From assembly GCA_015478945.1 (NCBI GenBank), contig JABUQX010004761.1, positions 15,001 to 32,500 of the forward strand: a stretch of DNA of 17,500 bases, in the 5' to 3' direction. This DNA is from Trachelipus rathkii. Its lineage: Eukaryota; Arthropoda; Malacostraca; Isopoda; Trachelipodidae. This document shows, piece by piece, positions 8,894-17,500 of the stretch (within the stretch, counting starts at the first letter, position 1; each line of letters begins with the position of its first letter). The notes under the pieces are model-generated. The model was not told where the DNA came from. It worked only from the letters and a program-made list of their open reading frames with translations, and did not search any database. A program made the translations under genes and the position numbers.

Positions 8894-9180
8894 TTGCTGG
8901 AGTGTGGGTTAACCTTTATTTTTTATATTTTTTGTATTTTGGTATTTTTGTTGGCGTTGTCGTGGGGAGAGGGAGGAGGGGGAGGTGTGGGAGTGGATTT
9001 AAATTGATAGTTGTTTTTATTTTTTTTTTTTTTTTTTGTATATTATTTTAACGTATTTTGGTGTTGTTGGTGTGGGTTGGTGAGCGGGGTGGTAGCCCTA
9101 GGTGGTGGGAAGCACCTAAGGTGGGGGGTCCCGTAAAGCGTACAGCCTGATTGATTGACTTTATATAGAAGTAGAGAAAG
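8894..9180 (+). mobile_element. Probable 5' leader of the complete-length LINE
   Basis: This is GT-rich, C-poor sequence like the LINE that follows, with a T18-like run at about 9020..9037 and a GC-richer stretch GGTGGTAGCCCTAGGTGGTG before the first ATG at 9181. It reads as element 5' UTR by composition and position only; no start site or target duplication could be defined. Confidence 0.45.
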
Positions 9181-12100
9181 ATGGGGAGGAGAGTGGTAAT
9201 TAGGGTGGGGTGTATGAATGTGAGGGGGGTAAACGAGGATTTGAAGAGGGAGGAAGTGGGACTGATGTTTGAGGAAAAAAGGGTAGATGTGTTAGGAATA
9301 ACAGAAACTAAGTTGAAGGGAAAGAGGGAGTTGGATTTCGGCAAATACAAGGGGGGGAGGGGGGGGGGGGTGAGGGAGAGAGTGGGGGCGAGGGAGGGGG
9401 TGGGAATAGTTATGAGGAAAGAGATGTGGGACAAGGTGAGGGTGTGTAAACAGGTGAGTTCTAGGTTAATGTGGGTAAAAGTGAAATTCGGGGGGGAAAT
9501 GTGGGTGTTTATTTGTGCATACGCACCAGTGAATGGAGCGAGAGAGGAGGAGAGAGAAAGATTTTGGGGAGAATTGAATGAGTGTTGGGAAAGTTTTGGG
9601 GTAAATGAAAAATTTGTCTATTGGGAGGTTTGAATGCTGGAGTGGGAAGGGAGGAGGTAGGAGGAAGAATAATAGGACCTTTTGGGGTAGGAGAGAGGAA
9701 TGAGAATGGAGCAAGTCTGTTAGAGTTGTGTGTTGACAGAAGAATGATAGTGGGGAATACGTGGTTTAAAAAAAAAAGGATAATCACAAGTATACATGGA
9801 AGAGTGAGATAACGGGGGGGAAGGCGATTCTAGATTATGTGTGTGTAAATGGGAAAGATAGAGTTAGATTATTAGATGTAAATGTGTTTAGAGGGGCGGG
9901 GAGGGGGATATCGGAATCAGCTATTTGGTGATTGCCAGGATAAGGGTGGGGGGAGAGGAGATGTGAGGGAAAGAGGAGAAAAGAGGAGAGTGGAAGTGAT
10001 AAACGGTGGAAAAATCGGAGAGATTAGCATGTAGAGGGAGTTTAGGGAGAGGTATGGAGGACATAGCTGGAGAAACGTGAGAGGGCACGGGAATTGGGGA
10101 GCGTGGAGGCGGGAAGTGGAAGAGATTTAGAAAAGAGGCAGTATGTGAAGAGGCTAGAAGGGTATGGGAGTAAAAAGGGTGGGCGCAAGCAGAAGGAAAG
10201 GGAGCGAATGGGGAGGTGGAGGAGGTGAAGGAGGTGGTGAAAATGAAAAAGGAGGCTTATGTGAAATGGTTGGGATGCTGGGGAGAAGATAGTTTTGGGA
10301 GGAACTATAGAAGGGTTAGAGTGGAAGGGAAAAGAGGGCGGTGGAGAGGGCGAAGAGAAGAGGCAAATAGAGGAAATGGGTAGAAAGTGACGAAATTTTG
10401 AATCTGGGGAAATAGAGGATGCTTCTGGAAAGAACGTTAATAAACAAAAGGAAGAGGAACGAGGGGTTGGGGGATGAGGATTACAGGGAGGAGATGGGGA
10501 TTGGAATAGGAGGAGGGGATAGGGTGAGGAAGAGATGGGGGGAGTTTTTTAGTGGACTATTGAATGACAGGGGGATGGGGTAGGGTGAGAAGATTGCAAG
10601 AGTGAGGATGGGAAATGAAGTGGGAAGGGAGGGGGAGGATGAAATTCAAATGGAGGAAATTATTAGGGCTGTGAATAAAGGAAAAAAAGGGAAGTCCTCA
10701 GGTCCTGGATGGGGTGAGAATGGAAATGTTACAGAAAGGGAGGTAAAGGGGTGGAGAATGGTTTGTATAGGCTTATATAACATATGTTGGAAGGAGTGGG
10801 GAGCGTTACCGACAGGATTGGGAGGATGGATGCTTGGTTCCCCTGTATAAGGGGAAAACGGGGATACGGATGGCATGTGGGAACTTATAGGGGTATATGT
10901 CTTTTAAGTGGTGGTAGGCAAAGTGTACGGAAGATACTGATTGAGAGTCGTAAGAGGTTTACACGGAGGGGGAGAGTGGGGGGAAGACAAGGAGGATTTA
11001 GGTCGATGGGAAGAGGGTGTGTGGACGCAAGTGTTCACGACTAAAGATGCTTGTGGAGAAAAGTATTGAGAAGAAAGGGAAAGTGTATGGATGTTTTTTT
11101 AGATTTAGAGAAAGCATATATGATAGAGGGAATAGGGGTGAAATGTGGAGGGTGTTGGAGAATGCGGTGGGGGGTAATTTAGGAGGTATTAGGTGCCTTT
11201 TTGTATCAAAGTAATAGTAGAATGTGTGTTGAGACGGTGTTAGGAGGGGAGAGTGGAGTATGTTTTGGACGGTGTGTGGATTGAGGCAGGGGTGTGTAAA
11301 GTCGCCGTGGCCTATTGCAACTTGTTTTATGGAGAGTGTGTGCAGAGGAATGGGTGAGGGAGGGGAGGGGGGTGGAATTGATGAATGGGGAATTGCTAGA
11401 AGGGAAGTGAACCATGATACATGTTGCGGATGATACTGCCCTAGTGGCGAAGAGCGCCGAAGGGCTGAGGTATTTGGTGAGGGAGTTTGAGAGAATGTGT
11501 GGACAAAAGGGGCTTAAAATAAACCCAGGTAAGAGTAAAGTGTTAGTGTTTGAGGAGGAGGAAGGTGAGGAGGGGGAGGGGTTGGAGGTTAGAGTAGGGG
11601 GGGTAGTATTGGAAGAAGTAAAGATTTTTAGATACTTAGGGATGGAGTTGGGTAAGGGGGGGAGGGATGAAGGAGGAGATAGAACATAGAATTGGTGAAG
11701 GAATGAGGGCGTTGAGTGGCCTGAGAGAAATATGGAAAGGGGGGGATCTATCACGGAAAGTTAAGATGAGTATGTTCGAAAAAATCTGTGTACCAGCGGT
11801 GCTGTATGGGTGTGAAACGTGGGGATTGAATGCTAGGTTCCAGCGAAAAAATTTGGAAGTATTTGAGATGAAGGGGTTGATAGCGGTTTGTGGGGTTAGC
11901 AGAAGGGAGAGGGATCAGGAATAGGGTGGTGAGGGAGAAGGTGTGATTTGGAGGCATAGGTCTGTGGGAAGAGCTGGAGAAAGGGAATTGTTAAGAATGG
12001 TCATGGGCATTTATGAGAAGGACGGAGCAGAGAGTGGTTACGAAGAGTTTGGGAGGCGGGGGGTATAGTGAAGGAGAGGAAAGGGGGAGACCAAGAAGGA

Positions 12101-12239
12101 GGTGGGTATGGATGGAATAAAGGAGAATGTTGGAGGAGGGAGGGATGGGGGAGGAATGAGGGTATGGAGTTGGGCGAGGGATATGAGGGGAGTGCGAGGA
12201 GGTGGGTGAAGGGCGAGATGGAGGGGGGGGTGCAATGAG
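9181..12239 (+). pseudogene. Nearly full-length RTE-like LINE ORF: endonuclease plus reverse transcriptase, frameshifted
   Basis: The endonuclease begins MGRRVVIRVGCMNVRG at 9181, with LGITETKLKG (catalytic Glu), FICAYAPVNG and, after a shift at about 9620, GGLNAGVGR (usual GDLNARVG), then ILDYVCVNGK. The SDH box near 9910 is broken. The RT begins near 10640 (EEIIRAVNKGKKGKSSGPG), followed by YNICWKEW, ACGNYRGICLLS-like text at about 10870, LDLEKAY (11099..11119, motif A), GLRQGCVKSPWP (11278..11313, motif B) and MIHVADDTALVA (11414..11449; YADD changed to VADD). The C-terminus has FRYLGMELGKGG, VPAVLYGCETWGLN and a GRPRRRW block near 12086. At least six frame changes and several stops make it inactive. 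Cytosine is strikingly rare on this strand throughout. RTE-like assignment rests on motif layout. Confidence 0.92.
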
Positions 12240-12356
12240 GAAGGCTGTCGGCACCACTACGCCGCTCAATCGCGGGGACAAAAGTGCTGTGTAATAGAAT
12301 AACACACACATTTAAATAAAATTAAACTTAAATTTAATAAATATTGTTTAAATAAA
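12240..12356 (+). mobile_element. 3' end and AT-rich tail of the LINE
   Basis: After GAAGGCTGTCGGCACCACTA the sequence carries an ACACAC stretch and repeated TTTAAATAAAATTA-like units (about 12310..12360) before (AT)n. This fits a LINE 3' UTR with a repetitive tail. Confidence 0.5.
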
Positions 12357-12403
12357 ATTATATATAATATATATTATTATATGATTATTATTATATATAT
12401 ATA

Positions 12404-12451
<48 letters not shown>

Positions 12452-12546
12452 ATATAATATTTATATATAGATATATATATAAATATATATATATATTATA
12501 TACCTATTATATATATATATATATATATATGATAGTATATATATAT

Positions 12547-12578
<32 letters not shown>

Positions 12579-12599
12579 ATTATATATATATATATATCG

Positions 12600-12638
<39 letters not shown>
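12357..12638. repeat. Imperfect (AT)n tract
   Basis: About 280 bp of AT alternation with ATTATT, TACCT, GATAGT and TCGT interruptions. Confidence 0.95.
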
Positions 12639-12999
12639 CTGCATGTCGACACTGATGGAAGTCCTTGTTTAAAAACAGAAGAAAAGGTACATTGTGAACA
12701 GAAAAATAATTGAGAAGCACACCTCGTCTAGAAGAGTTCAAAATGATTTTCTGAAAGGAATGGTAAAAGAATGAAGTATTGCAGAATTATGTCAACAGTA
12801 TCTGATCATGTGAGGAAAGCTAGGGTGGCTGGGATAGCAACCCTTCTATTTCTATTTCTATTTCTATTTCTATTTCTATTTCTATTTCTATTTCTATTTC
12901 TATTTCTATTTCTATTTCTATTAGCAACCCTTCTATTTCTTGCAACTCGTTGGCCGTTGCTTGCAATAGCTCCATGACCGGTATTTTAAAATAATGTGT
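12639..12999. repeat. Spacer with (CTATTT)n hexamer array
   Basis: The array at 12846..12922 is about 13 perfect CTATTT units. The phrase AGCAACCCTTCTATTTCT occurs on both sides (about 12836 and 12923), so the array appears to lie inside a direct repeat, perhaps grown from it. 12639..12835 is non-coding as far as I can see. Open frames through the array (poly LFLFLF, or EIEIEI on the other strand) are artefacts of the repeat. Confidence 0.9.
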
Positions 13000-14530
13000 C
13001 AAGAGGCATGATGTGGAAAATTCTCTGAGAAAGAATTTAGAAGTCAGATGAAAGAAAGTGATAATTTCAGTGATAGGGTGAAAATCCTACTTGAAGGGTA
13101 AAACTAAAGGATTAACGACGGAATTCAATGCTTCGAAATGCATAATCTTCCAGTAAACTTTGAGAGAATGAGCCTAGAGGTCAGAAGGAGGGTAATGCTG
13201 ACCTCATTGACAGGGTAACTGCCCTTTCTGGGAATGAATGAAGAAGGAGATAAAATTTTATGATTTTTGATAGGGTAGGTCTTGTCAGACAGATCTTTTA
13301 GAATTTATGGAGCACATTACTAGAGGTCAGGAGGATAATGCCGACCTCATTGACAGGGTAACTGCCCTTTCTGGGAATGAATGAAGAAGGAGATGAATTT
13401 TATGATTTTTGATAGGGTAGGTCTTGTAGGACAGATCTTTTAGAGTTTATGGAGCACATTACCGATTGCGTTAACGAAAGTTTGTCAGTTGATGATAAAG
13501 TGCTCCATGCTGGACTGGTGAACAAATTATCACAAATGGCATATTTGAATAGAGTTTCATTTGATTAAAAAACTTGGTTAAGTAAATAAATACAACGCGT
13601 TAGTGCTTTATGACCACAAATCAACACGAGCGCTATCAAAAAGTTGTGTTCCTTATGGTTCTGTGCTGGGGACACTTCTTTTCTTATTTATAAATTAAAA
13701 GTAAGTAATTTGGATATGGAAATAAATAACAGGACTTCCAATTTTACTGAAGATTCTAAATTGAATACTTCTGTTTTAAATTTCGAGAATTGTATTAAAG
13801 TTCAGCTTGACTGGTAAAAACTTCTTGGTTTAGCTGATAAGTGGAAACGGATTTCATTTGCAAAAATTTAAAGGTATTCGCATTGACAAATCAAATAAGA
13901 ATTTTAATTATAATACAAATATGATGTGACTGAAGTCTATTGACAAATAAGAGTGTTTGAATGTTGTTTTTGTAACAATTTGAAATTTTGAAATAAAAAT
14001 AATATAACATTGAAATTTTGAAATTGAGATAATAGAACGACAGGAAGTATAAACAAACTTTAATGTTGCTTACATGAGTAAGGATCCGAGGCATTGAAAA
14101 AGCCTAAAATAGGTACGTTAGATAGTTAATTGAATGAATACTGTGCAGAAGTTTGGATGCTTAAATAAAAAAGTATATTGAAATGATTGTGGCAGAACAA
14201 CGTTGAGTCACAAAAAAAGACTTGCTGTAATTAAGAATTATGAAGTGAGATTGAAGGGAATGAATATGTTTTCTAAGAAAAAGAGATTTGTTAGAGAGGG
14301 AATAAAATATTTTCACATCTCAACTCTGCTGAGTTTAGTTAGTTCTTCATGCAAGATAATAATATAAAAACTAGAGGTCAAAACAGGTATTTAAAAAAAG
14401 AGAAATCATTTTATTAGGATTCGAAAAATTATCTCAATAACCGAGCTTTTTATATTTGGACTGATTTGCCTCGGGATAGGATAGTTCTAGTTTACTTGAA
14501 ACATTCAAAGAGCTGGCATAGGTGTATCGT
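13000..14530 (+). pseudogene. CR1-like non-LTR retrotransposon reverse transcriptase, strongly decayed
   Basis: RT motifs appear in order across frames: GRSCQTDLLEFMEHIT (first copy at 13274..13321, second from 13416), then ITDCVNESLSVDDKVLHAGL, where the usual motif A block (YLDFAKAFDKVPH) is deleted between SVD and KVLHA. VPYGSVLGTLLFLF follows at 13648..13689 (motif B, usual VPQGSVLGPLLF), and NFTEDSKLNTSVLNFENC at 13740..13793 (usual FADDTKL; first catalytic Asp is Glu). Downstream are ADKWKRISFAKI, YCAEVW, LNSAEF, DNNIKTRGQNRY and NYLNNRAFYIWTDLP (about 14430..14470), the C-terminal end typical of CR1 and relatives (NR-V-WN-LP). Multiple stops and a missing catalytic block mean it is dead. 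The left limit is uncertain. Confidence 0.85.
13174..13462. repeat. 146-bp tandem duplication inside the CR1-like RT
   Basis: Copy A is 13174..13319 and copy B 13320..13462. They share CTGACCTCATTGACAGGGTA or CCGACCTC..., GCCCTTTCTGGGAATGAATG and TTGATAGGGTAGGTCTTGT with only a few differences. Each copy carries the RT GRSC-TDLLEFMEHIT segment, so the RT N-terminal motif is present twice. Confidence 0.95.
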
Positions 14531-14872
14531 CAAATAAAAAATGAAACATTAATTTCATTCTATACTTTATTTAAAGTTGACGGCTGTGGATGAGTATTAT
14601 ATATAATATTTGATTTGTATCTTCTTTCAGATTTCAACTTCAACTGAGGAGTGGGATTAGCAGTGGTTGAAAAAAAATACTTATTCAAAAAAATAATTAA
14701 TTTCTTTATTGATTAGTTGCCAAAAATTATGCATGTTTGCTGTTGATTTTAAGAGCTATTTAACAAACAGTAAGAAAATAAATTCTGGTTCCAGGAGGAA
14801 ATTTTCAAAATTCTGGCCACCGGAACCGGAATTGTATATAATTCCGGACGGACCAGAATTCCGGACACCTCT

Positions 14873-14879
<7 letters not shown>
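14531..14879. other. Presumed CR1 3' flank and CCGGAATT-rich stretch
   Basis: 14531..14790 is AT-rich and may be the 3' UTR of the CR1-like element. 14795..14870 contains repeated GAATTCCGG or CCGGAATT motifs, including the palindrome CCGGAATTGTATATAATTCC and a following G. No gene was recognised. Confidence 0.45.
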
Positions 14880-15021
<142 letters not shown>

Positions 15022-15049
15022 CAGAGTGTAAGGTTTCATAATACTGTAC

Positions 15050-15262
15050 CTTAAATCTAAGATTTCCAACTGGAGCTTTAGCGTATGGAATACTTTTATA
15101 AGAATAAAAATCTGTTCCGTTCAAGTCTTTTTCTGTAATTCCTCGTATCATCCCTTGTGCTATTGAAATTAAGGGTGCTTCAGATTTATTTTCAAAAGCC
15201 AAAGTAATTGAAAAGAGGTTCCAGAAGCTAAAAACTGCAAAATATTTTAATGAGGGATTCAT
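15050..15262 (-). CDS. Type-B carboxylesterase, exon 1 with signal peptide
   Basis: This minus-strand exon runs 71 codons from the ATG at 15262..15260 to the donor AAG|GTACAG. Residues 1-22 form a signal peptide ([19 protein letters not shown] then TLA, with cleavage likely before FENK), pointing to secretion or a membrane-anchored ectodomain. Residues 29-71 are the COesterase N-terminal block: [25 protein letters not shown] and NLRFK, matching the family G-GxI-G...F-SF-GIPYA-PPVG-LRF. NGT at 48-50 is a possible N-glycosylation site. The start is chosen because it is the first Met before a clean signal peptide and has A at -3. Reading past the donor runs straight into (TA)n, as expected for intron. 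It joins exon 2 (2116..2274) in phase 0. The exact enzyme class cannot be decided from these 124 residues. Confidence 0.85.
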
Positions 15263-15304
15263 TTTCTTTTTAAATATTTCTCTCTGAAAATATATATGAA
15301 TAAA

Positions 15305-15313
15305 TTTTTTATA
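15305..15313 (-). promoter_or_regulatory. Possible TATA box of the carboxylesterase gene
   Basis: The minus strand reads GAGAGTATAAAAAATTT here, about 43-50 nt upstream of the ATG. The spacing would give a short 5' leader. In such AT-rich DNA a TATAAA match is cheap, so this is weak support only. Confidence 0.25.
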
Positions 15314-15683
15314 CTCTCTTTTATTGAAAGGAAAGGCTTCTAAAAATCACAAATAAAATATAAAAATTCGAGAGGCGAGATGGGACGTTGATTAGTTCCT
15401 CTAGTTACGTCCATGAAATCCTGTTTTGGTGTTACTGAAAAATAGGATACTTAGGATAATAAGCAAGTAGTTTCGAAACAGAACTAAAGAAAGACTCTTC
15501 ATAAATTAAATGTTGAAACTATGCAAATTAATGCCAATTACCAACAGTGAGTAAATTAGTAACCAAGAAGTGTAATTAGAAATAAATGTTTTGTGCAAGG
15601 TTTGGAGTGATTAAAATTTTAGATATTTCCAGCAAAGTAACAAAACGGATATTCTGAAAAACGTTTCATATTGGAAAATTACG
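15314..15683. other. Upstream flank of the carboxylesterase gene
   Basis: Non-repetitive-looking AT-rich DNA without coding signals. It probably includes promoter sequence of the minus-strand gene or a 5' untranslated exon, but no specific element can be named. Confidence 0.4.
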
Positions 15684-15793
15684 TCAGTGATTTTAAAACT
15701 GGGGTACCCGCATCCCTTGGAGTGCGTCTCGAAATACAGGGGGTGCGCGACAAGCGTGAAGAAAAACCTCAAATTTTATTTTTTTAGTAATTT

Positions 15794-15794
<1 letters not shown>
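15684..15794 (+). mobile_element. hAT-like transposon end fragment
   Basis: It begins CAGTGATTTTAAAACTGGGG and continues with GGGTGCGCGAC, the layout of hAT ends of the CAGTGGTTCTCAAACTGGGGT type with partly self-complementary GGGTGCGCG and CGCATCCC stretches. The other end is not seen because the sequence passes into (AT)n at about 15796. The candidate 8-bp target copy on the left is AATTACGT. Assignment is by resemblance of the terminus only. Confidence 0.5.
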
Positions 15795-15795
<1 letters not shown>

Positions 15796-15830
<35 letters not shown>

Positions 15831-15856
15831 CATATATATATATATATCTAATATAA

Positions 15857-15905
<49 letters not shown>

Positions 15906-15948
15906 TAGTATATATATACATATATACTATATATAATATATATATATA

Positions 15949-15990
<42 letters not shown>

Positions 15991-16054
15991 TATATATTAT
16001 ATTATATTATATATATATATATAGTATATATATATATATATATATATATAACCG
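15796..16054. repeat. Imperfect (AT)n tract
   Basis: About 260 bp of AT alternation with short GACAT, CTAAT, TAGTA and TACAT interruptions, ending at ACCGGTATAT. Confidence 0.95.
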
Positions 16055-16079
16055 GTATATATATACTGGAATGGTCCAC

Positions 16080-16291
16080 ATTTATAAGTGGTTGACTCCG
16101 TTAAAATTAGGTAAGGTTAATTTGGTTAAGTTTGGTTAGGAATAGATTAGGGTTAAGGTTAGGTTGGGTTACGGTTTTACGTTAGGTTTAGGTTAAGATA
16201 CCAAAATTTAATGTATTTACCCTAAAAAATTATAAAAATAACGATACATTAAATTATTGTTTTTCGCTCCTGGAGTCAACCACTTATAAAT
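16080..16291. mobile_element. 212-bp MITE with perfect 20-bp TIRs enclosing TTAGG-like DNA
   Basis: The left TIR ATTTATAAGTGGTTGACTCC (16080..16099) is exactly mirrored by GGAGTCAACCACTTATAAAT (16272..16291). The interior from about 16107 to 16198 is a degenerate array of GGTTA and TTAGG-type units, resembling the arthropod telomere repeat. No coding capacity. If the true TIR starts at TAAGTGG, the flanking TA on both sides would fit a TA target duplication as in Tc1/mariner-type elements. Confidence 0.75.
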
Positions 16292-16297
16292 AGCCTT

Positions 16298-16339
16298 ATA
16301 ATATATATATATATACATATAATATATATATATATATAT

Positions 16340-16406
<67 letters not shown>

Positions 16407-16705
16407 TATATATTAATATAATATATATCATATTATATATATATATATATATAATTATATATATGATATAACTATATAATAATATATACTATATATATAT
16501 ATATATATGATATAATATATATTATATATATATAATATATATAATATACATATATATGATATAATATATATATATATTATATATAATATAGTATATATAT
16601 ATATTAATATCTATATAATATATATATATATAGTACTATATAGGTATATATATATATAGGTTAGGTATATAGTATTATAATTAGGTATAGGGTATTATAG
16701 TATAT
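16298..16705. repeat. Long imperfect (AT)n tract with TTAGGTAT units at its right end
   Basis: AT alternation with many phase changes. Near 16640..16700 it includes repeated TAGGTATA and AGGTATAG units, then GGGTATTATAG. Confidence 0.92.
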
Positions 16706-17072
16706 ATGATGGGGGGTGGCAGAAGTCCACTGCCGCGCCACGTCATGGTGCATGCCCCGGGCAACGATCCATTTATTATAATATTTATGCTTTTATATAT
16801 TATGTTTGTTTTATTATCTATATTTATTATTATTTTAATATTTTTTTTTTTTATTATTTTATTATGTTATTTTATACTGCAGCTAAAGGACTATGGCTAG
16901 GGAAAGGATAGGCCTTGCAATTTCACTGCCCGACTAAATGAATTGCCTAGAAATACTCAAGCCGCGAGGCTTGAAGCTCAGACGAAACTTTAGACTATCG
17001 ACCCAACGGCGAATAATGGGACCATGAAACAGGAAAAACACATTTAAAAATTATTAGGTACGCCCTACGATA
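16706..17072 (+). mobile_element. Probable 5' leader of the right-hand RTE-like LINE
   Basis: GC-richer non-coding DNA (GGGTGGCAGAAGTCCACTGC, CCCCGGGCAACGATCC) is interrupted by an ATT-rich low-complexity stretch (16770..16875). It is then continuous with GGCGAATAATGGGACCATGA just upstream of the endonuclease frame. Leader assignment rests on position only. The 64-codon frame at 16706..16900 is mostly low complexity and is not called. Confidence 0.4.
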
Positions 17073-17500
17073 AATGTTGGCACCTATGAAGAGAAGGAGG
17101 AGGAGTAGTGGAGTATGCAAATGAAGGAGAGAAGGATAGATTTGTTTGGGGATGGCGGAGATGAGGATGAGAGGTTCTGAGGAGGGTAAAGAGCTGGGAG
17201 AAGGTTATATTCTGATGTACAGCGGAGTGAGAGAAGGGATAAGGAAACACGGTGTTGGAATGATAGTAGGGCCGAGACTATCACCATATATTCAGAGGGT
17301 GAAAAATATAAACGAGAGAATAATGAATGATGTGTGTGTTGAAAATCGGGCAGAAGAAATATAGAATATTTCAAGTATACGCACCACAGCAAGGACATTC
17401 GGAAGAAGAAAAAAATAGATTTATGGAGAGAATGGAGGAGGAGGTGGGGATGGGGGAAGAAGGAGAAAGAGTGCTGATGGGAGATTTCAATGCCAGAGTG
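17073..17500 (+). pseudogene. RTE-like LINE endonuclease, 5' part, frameshifted, runs off the right edge
   Basis: It begins NVGTYEEKEEE with an in-frame stop at 17106..17108, then MQMKERRIDLFG. After a frame change come GSEEGKELGEGYILMYSGV, RKHGVGMIVGPRLSPYIQ and INERIMNDVCVEN. After a second shift, KKYRIFQVYAPQQGHSEEEK (from 17354) and VLMGDFNARV are open to 17500. LNVGT at the start, VGxIV, YAPQ and GDFNARV are endonuclease (EEP fold) motifs of RTE-like LINEs. One stop and two frameshifts in about 430 bp show it is inactive. It may belong to the same family as the RT at the left edge, but the two parts do not overlap, so this is untested. Confidence 0.88.

Noticed and set aside
9048..9434. 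128-codon minus-strand open frame
   Set aside because: Antisense shadow of the LINE leader and endonuclease, with the same Pro/Ser/Leu composition artefact.
11206..11754. 182-codon minus-strand open frame rich in Pro and Ser
   Set aside because: It is antisense to the LINE RT; the C-poor sense strand removes stop codons from the opposite frame and yields Pro, Ser, Leu and Thr repeats.
11991..12311. Three overlapping minus-strand frames of 65-106 codons
   Set aside because: Antisense to the purine-rich LINE C-terminus; low-complexity proline-rich text with no domain.
12771..13002. LFLFLF and EIEIEI frames
   Set aside because: Translations of the CTATTT hexamer array.

Overview
The window looks like eukaryotic, most likely arthropod, nuclear DNA. 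A crustacean such as a decapod is my best guess, from the very dense (AT)n, (CA)n and hexamer microsatellites, TTAGG-like arthropod telomere motifs and abundant RTE-like and CR1-like LINE debris. No bacterial-style operons are present and no tRNA, rRNA or CRISPR was seen. The organism call is inference.

The only plausible functional host gene is on the minus strand: a type-B carboxylesterase (alpha/beta-hydrolase, COesterase family). Exon 1 (15050..15262) carries the start codon, a signal peptide and the family block ending [14 protein letters not shown]. Exon 2 (2116..2274) carries DPVPLTSWDG and EDCLILNVYTP. Both exons are short and were found by reading splice-compatible frames. They join in phase 0 across an intron of about 12.8 kb. 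Later exons, with the catalytic serine, would lie to the left of the window.

Almost everything else is transposon debris, much of it inside that intron. From left to right: a decayed RTE-like LINE reverse transcriptase with 3' tail (1..1563); a hAT-like end made of GTACTT repeats (1681..1850); exon 2; a 268-bp hairpin MITE (2812..3079); a nested inverted-repeat element (3443..4075); a decayed BEL/Pao integrase plus DUF5641-like tail on the minus strand (5570..6717); a LINE inter-domain fragment on the minus strand (6735..7150); two independent two-copy tandem duplications (7504..8031 and 8281..8893); a nearly full-length but broken RTE-like LINE with endonuclease and RT (9181..12239); and a decayed CR1-like RT with an internal tandem duplication (about 13000..14530).

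Upstream of exon 1 there is a hAT-like end (15684..), a 212-bp MITE with 20-bp terminal inverted repeats around TTAGG-like DNA (16080..16291), and the 5' part of another RTE-like LINE endonuclease running off the right edge (17073..17500). Long (AT)n tracts separate and often abut these units. All retroelement reading frames contain stops and frameshifts, so none looks autonomous. What stands out is a host gene hidden in transposon sequence, and (AT)n tracts at both ends of its giant intron.
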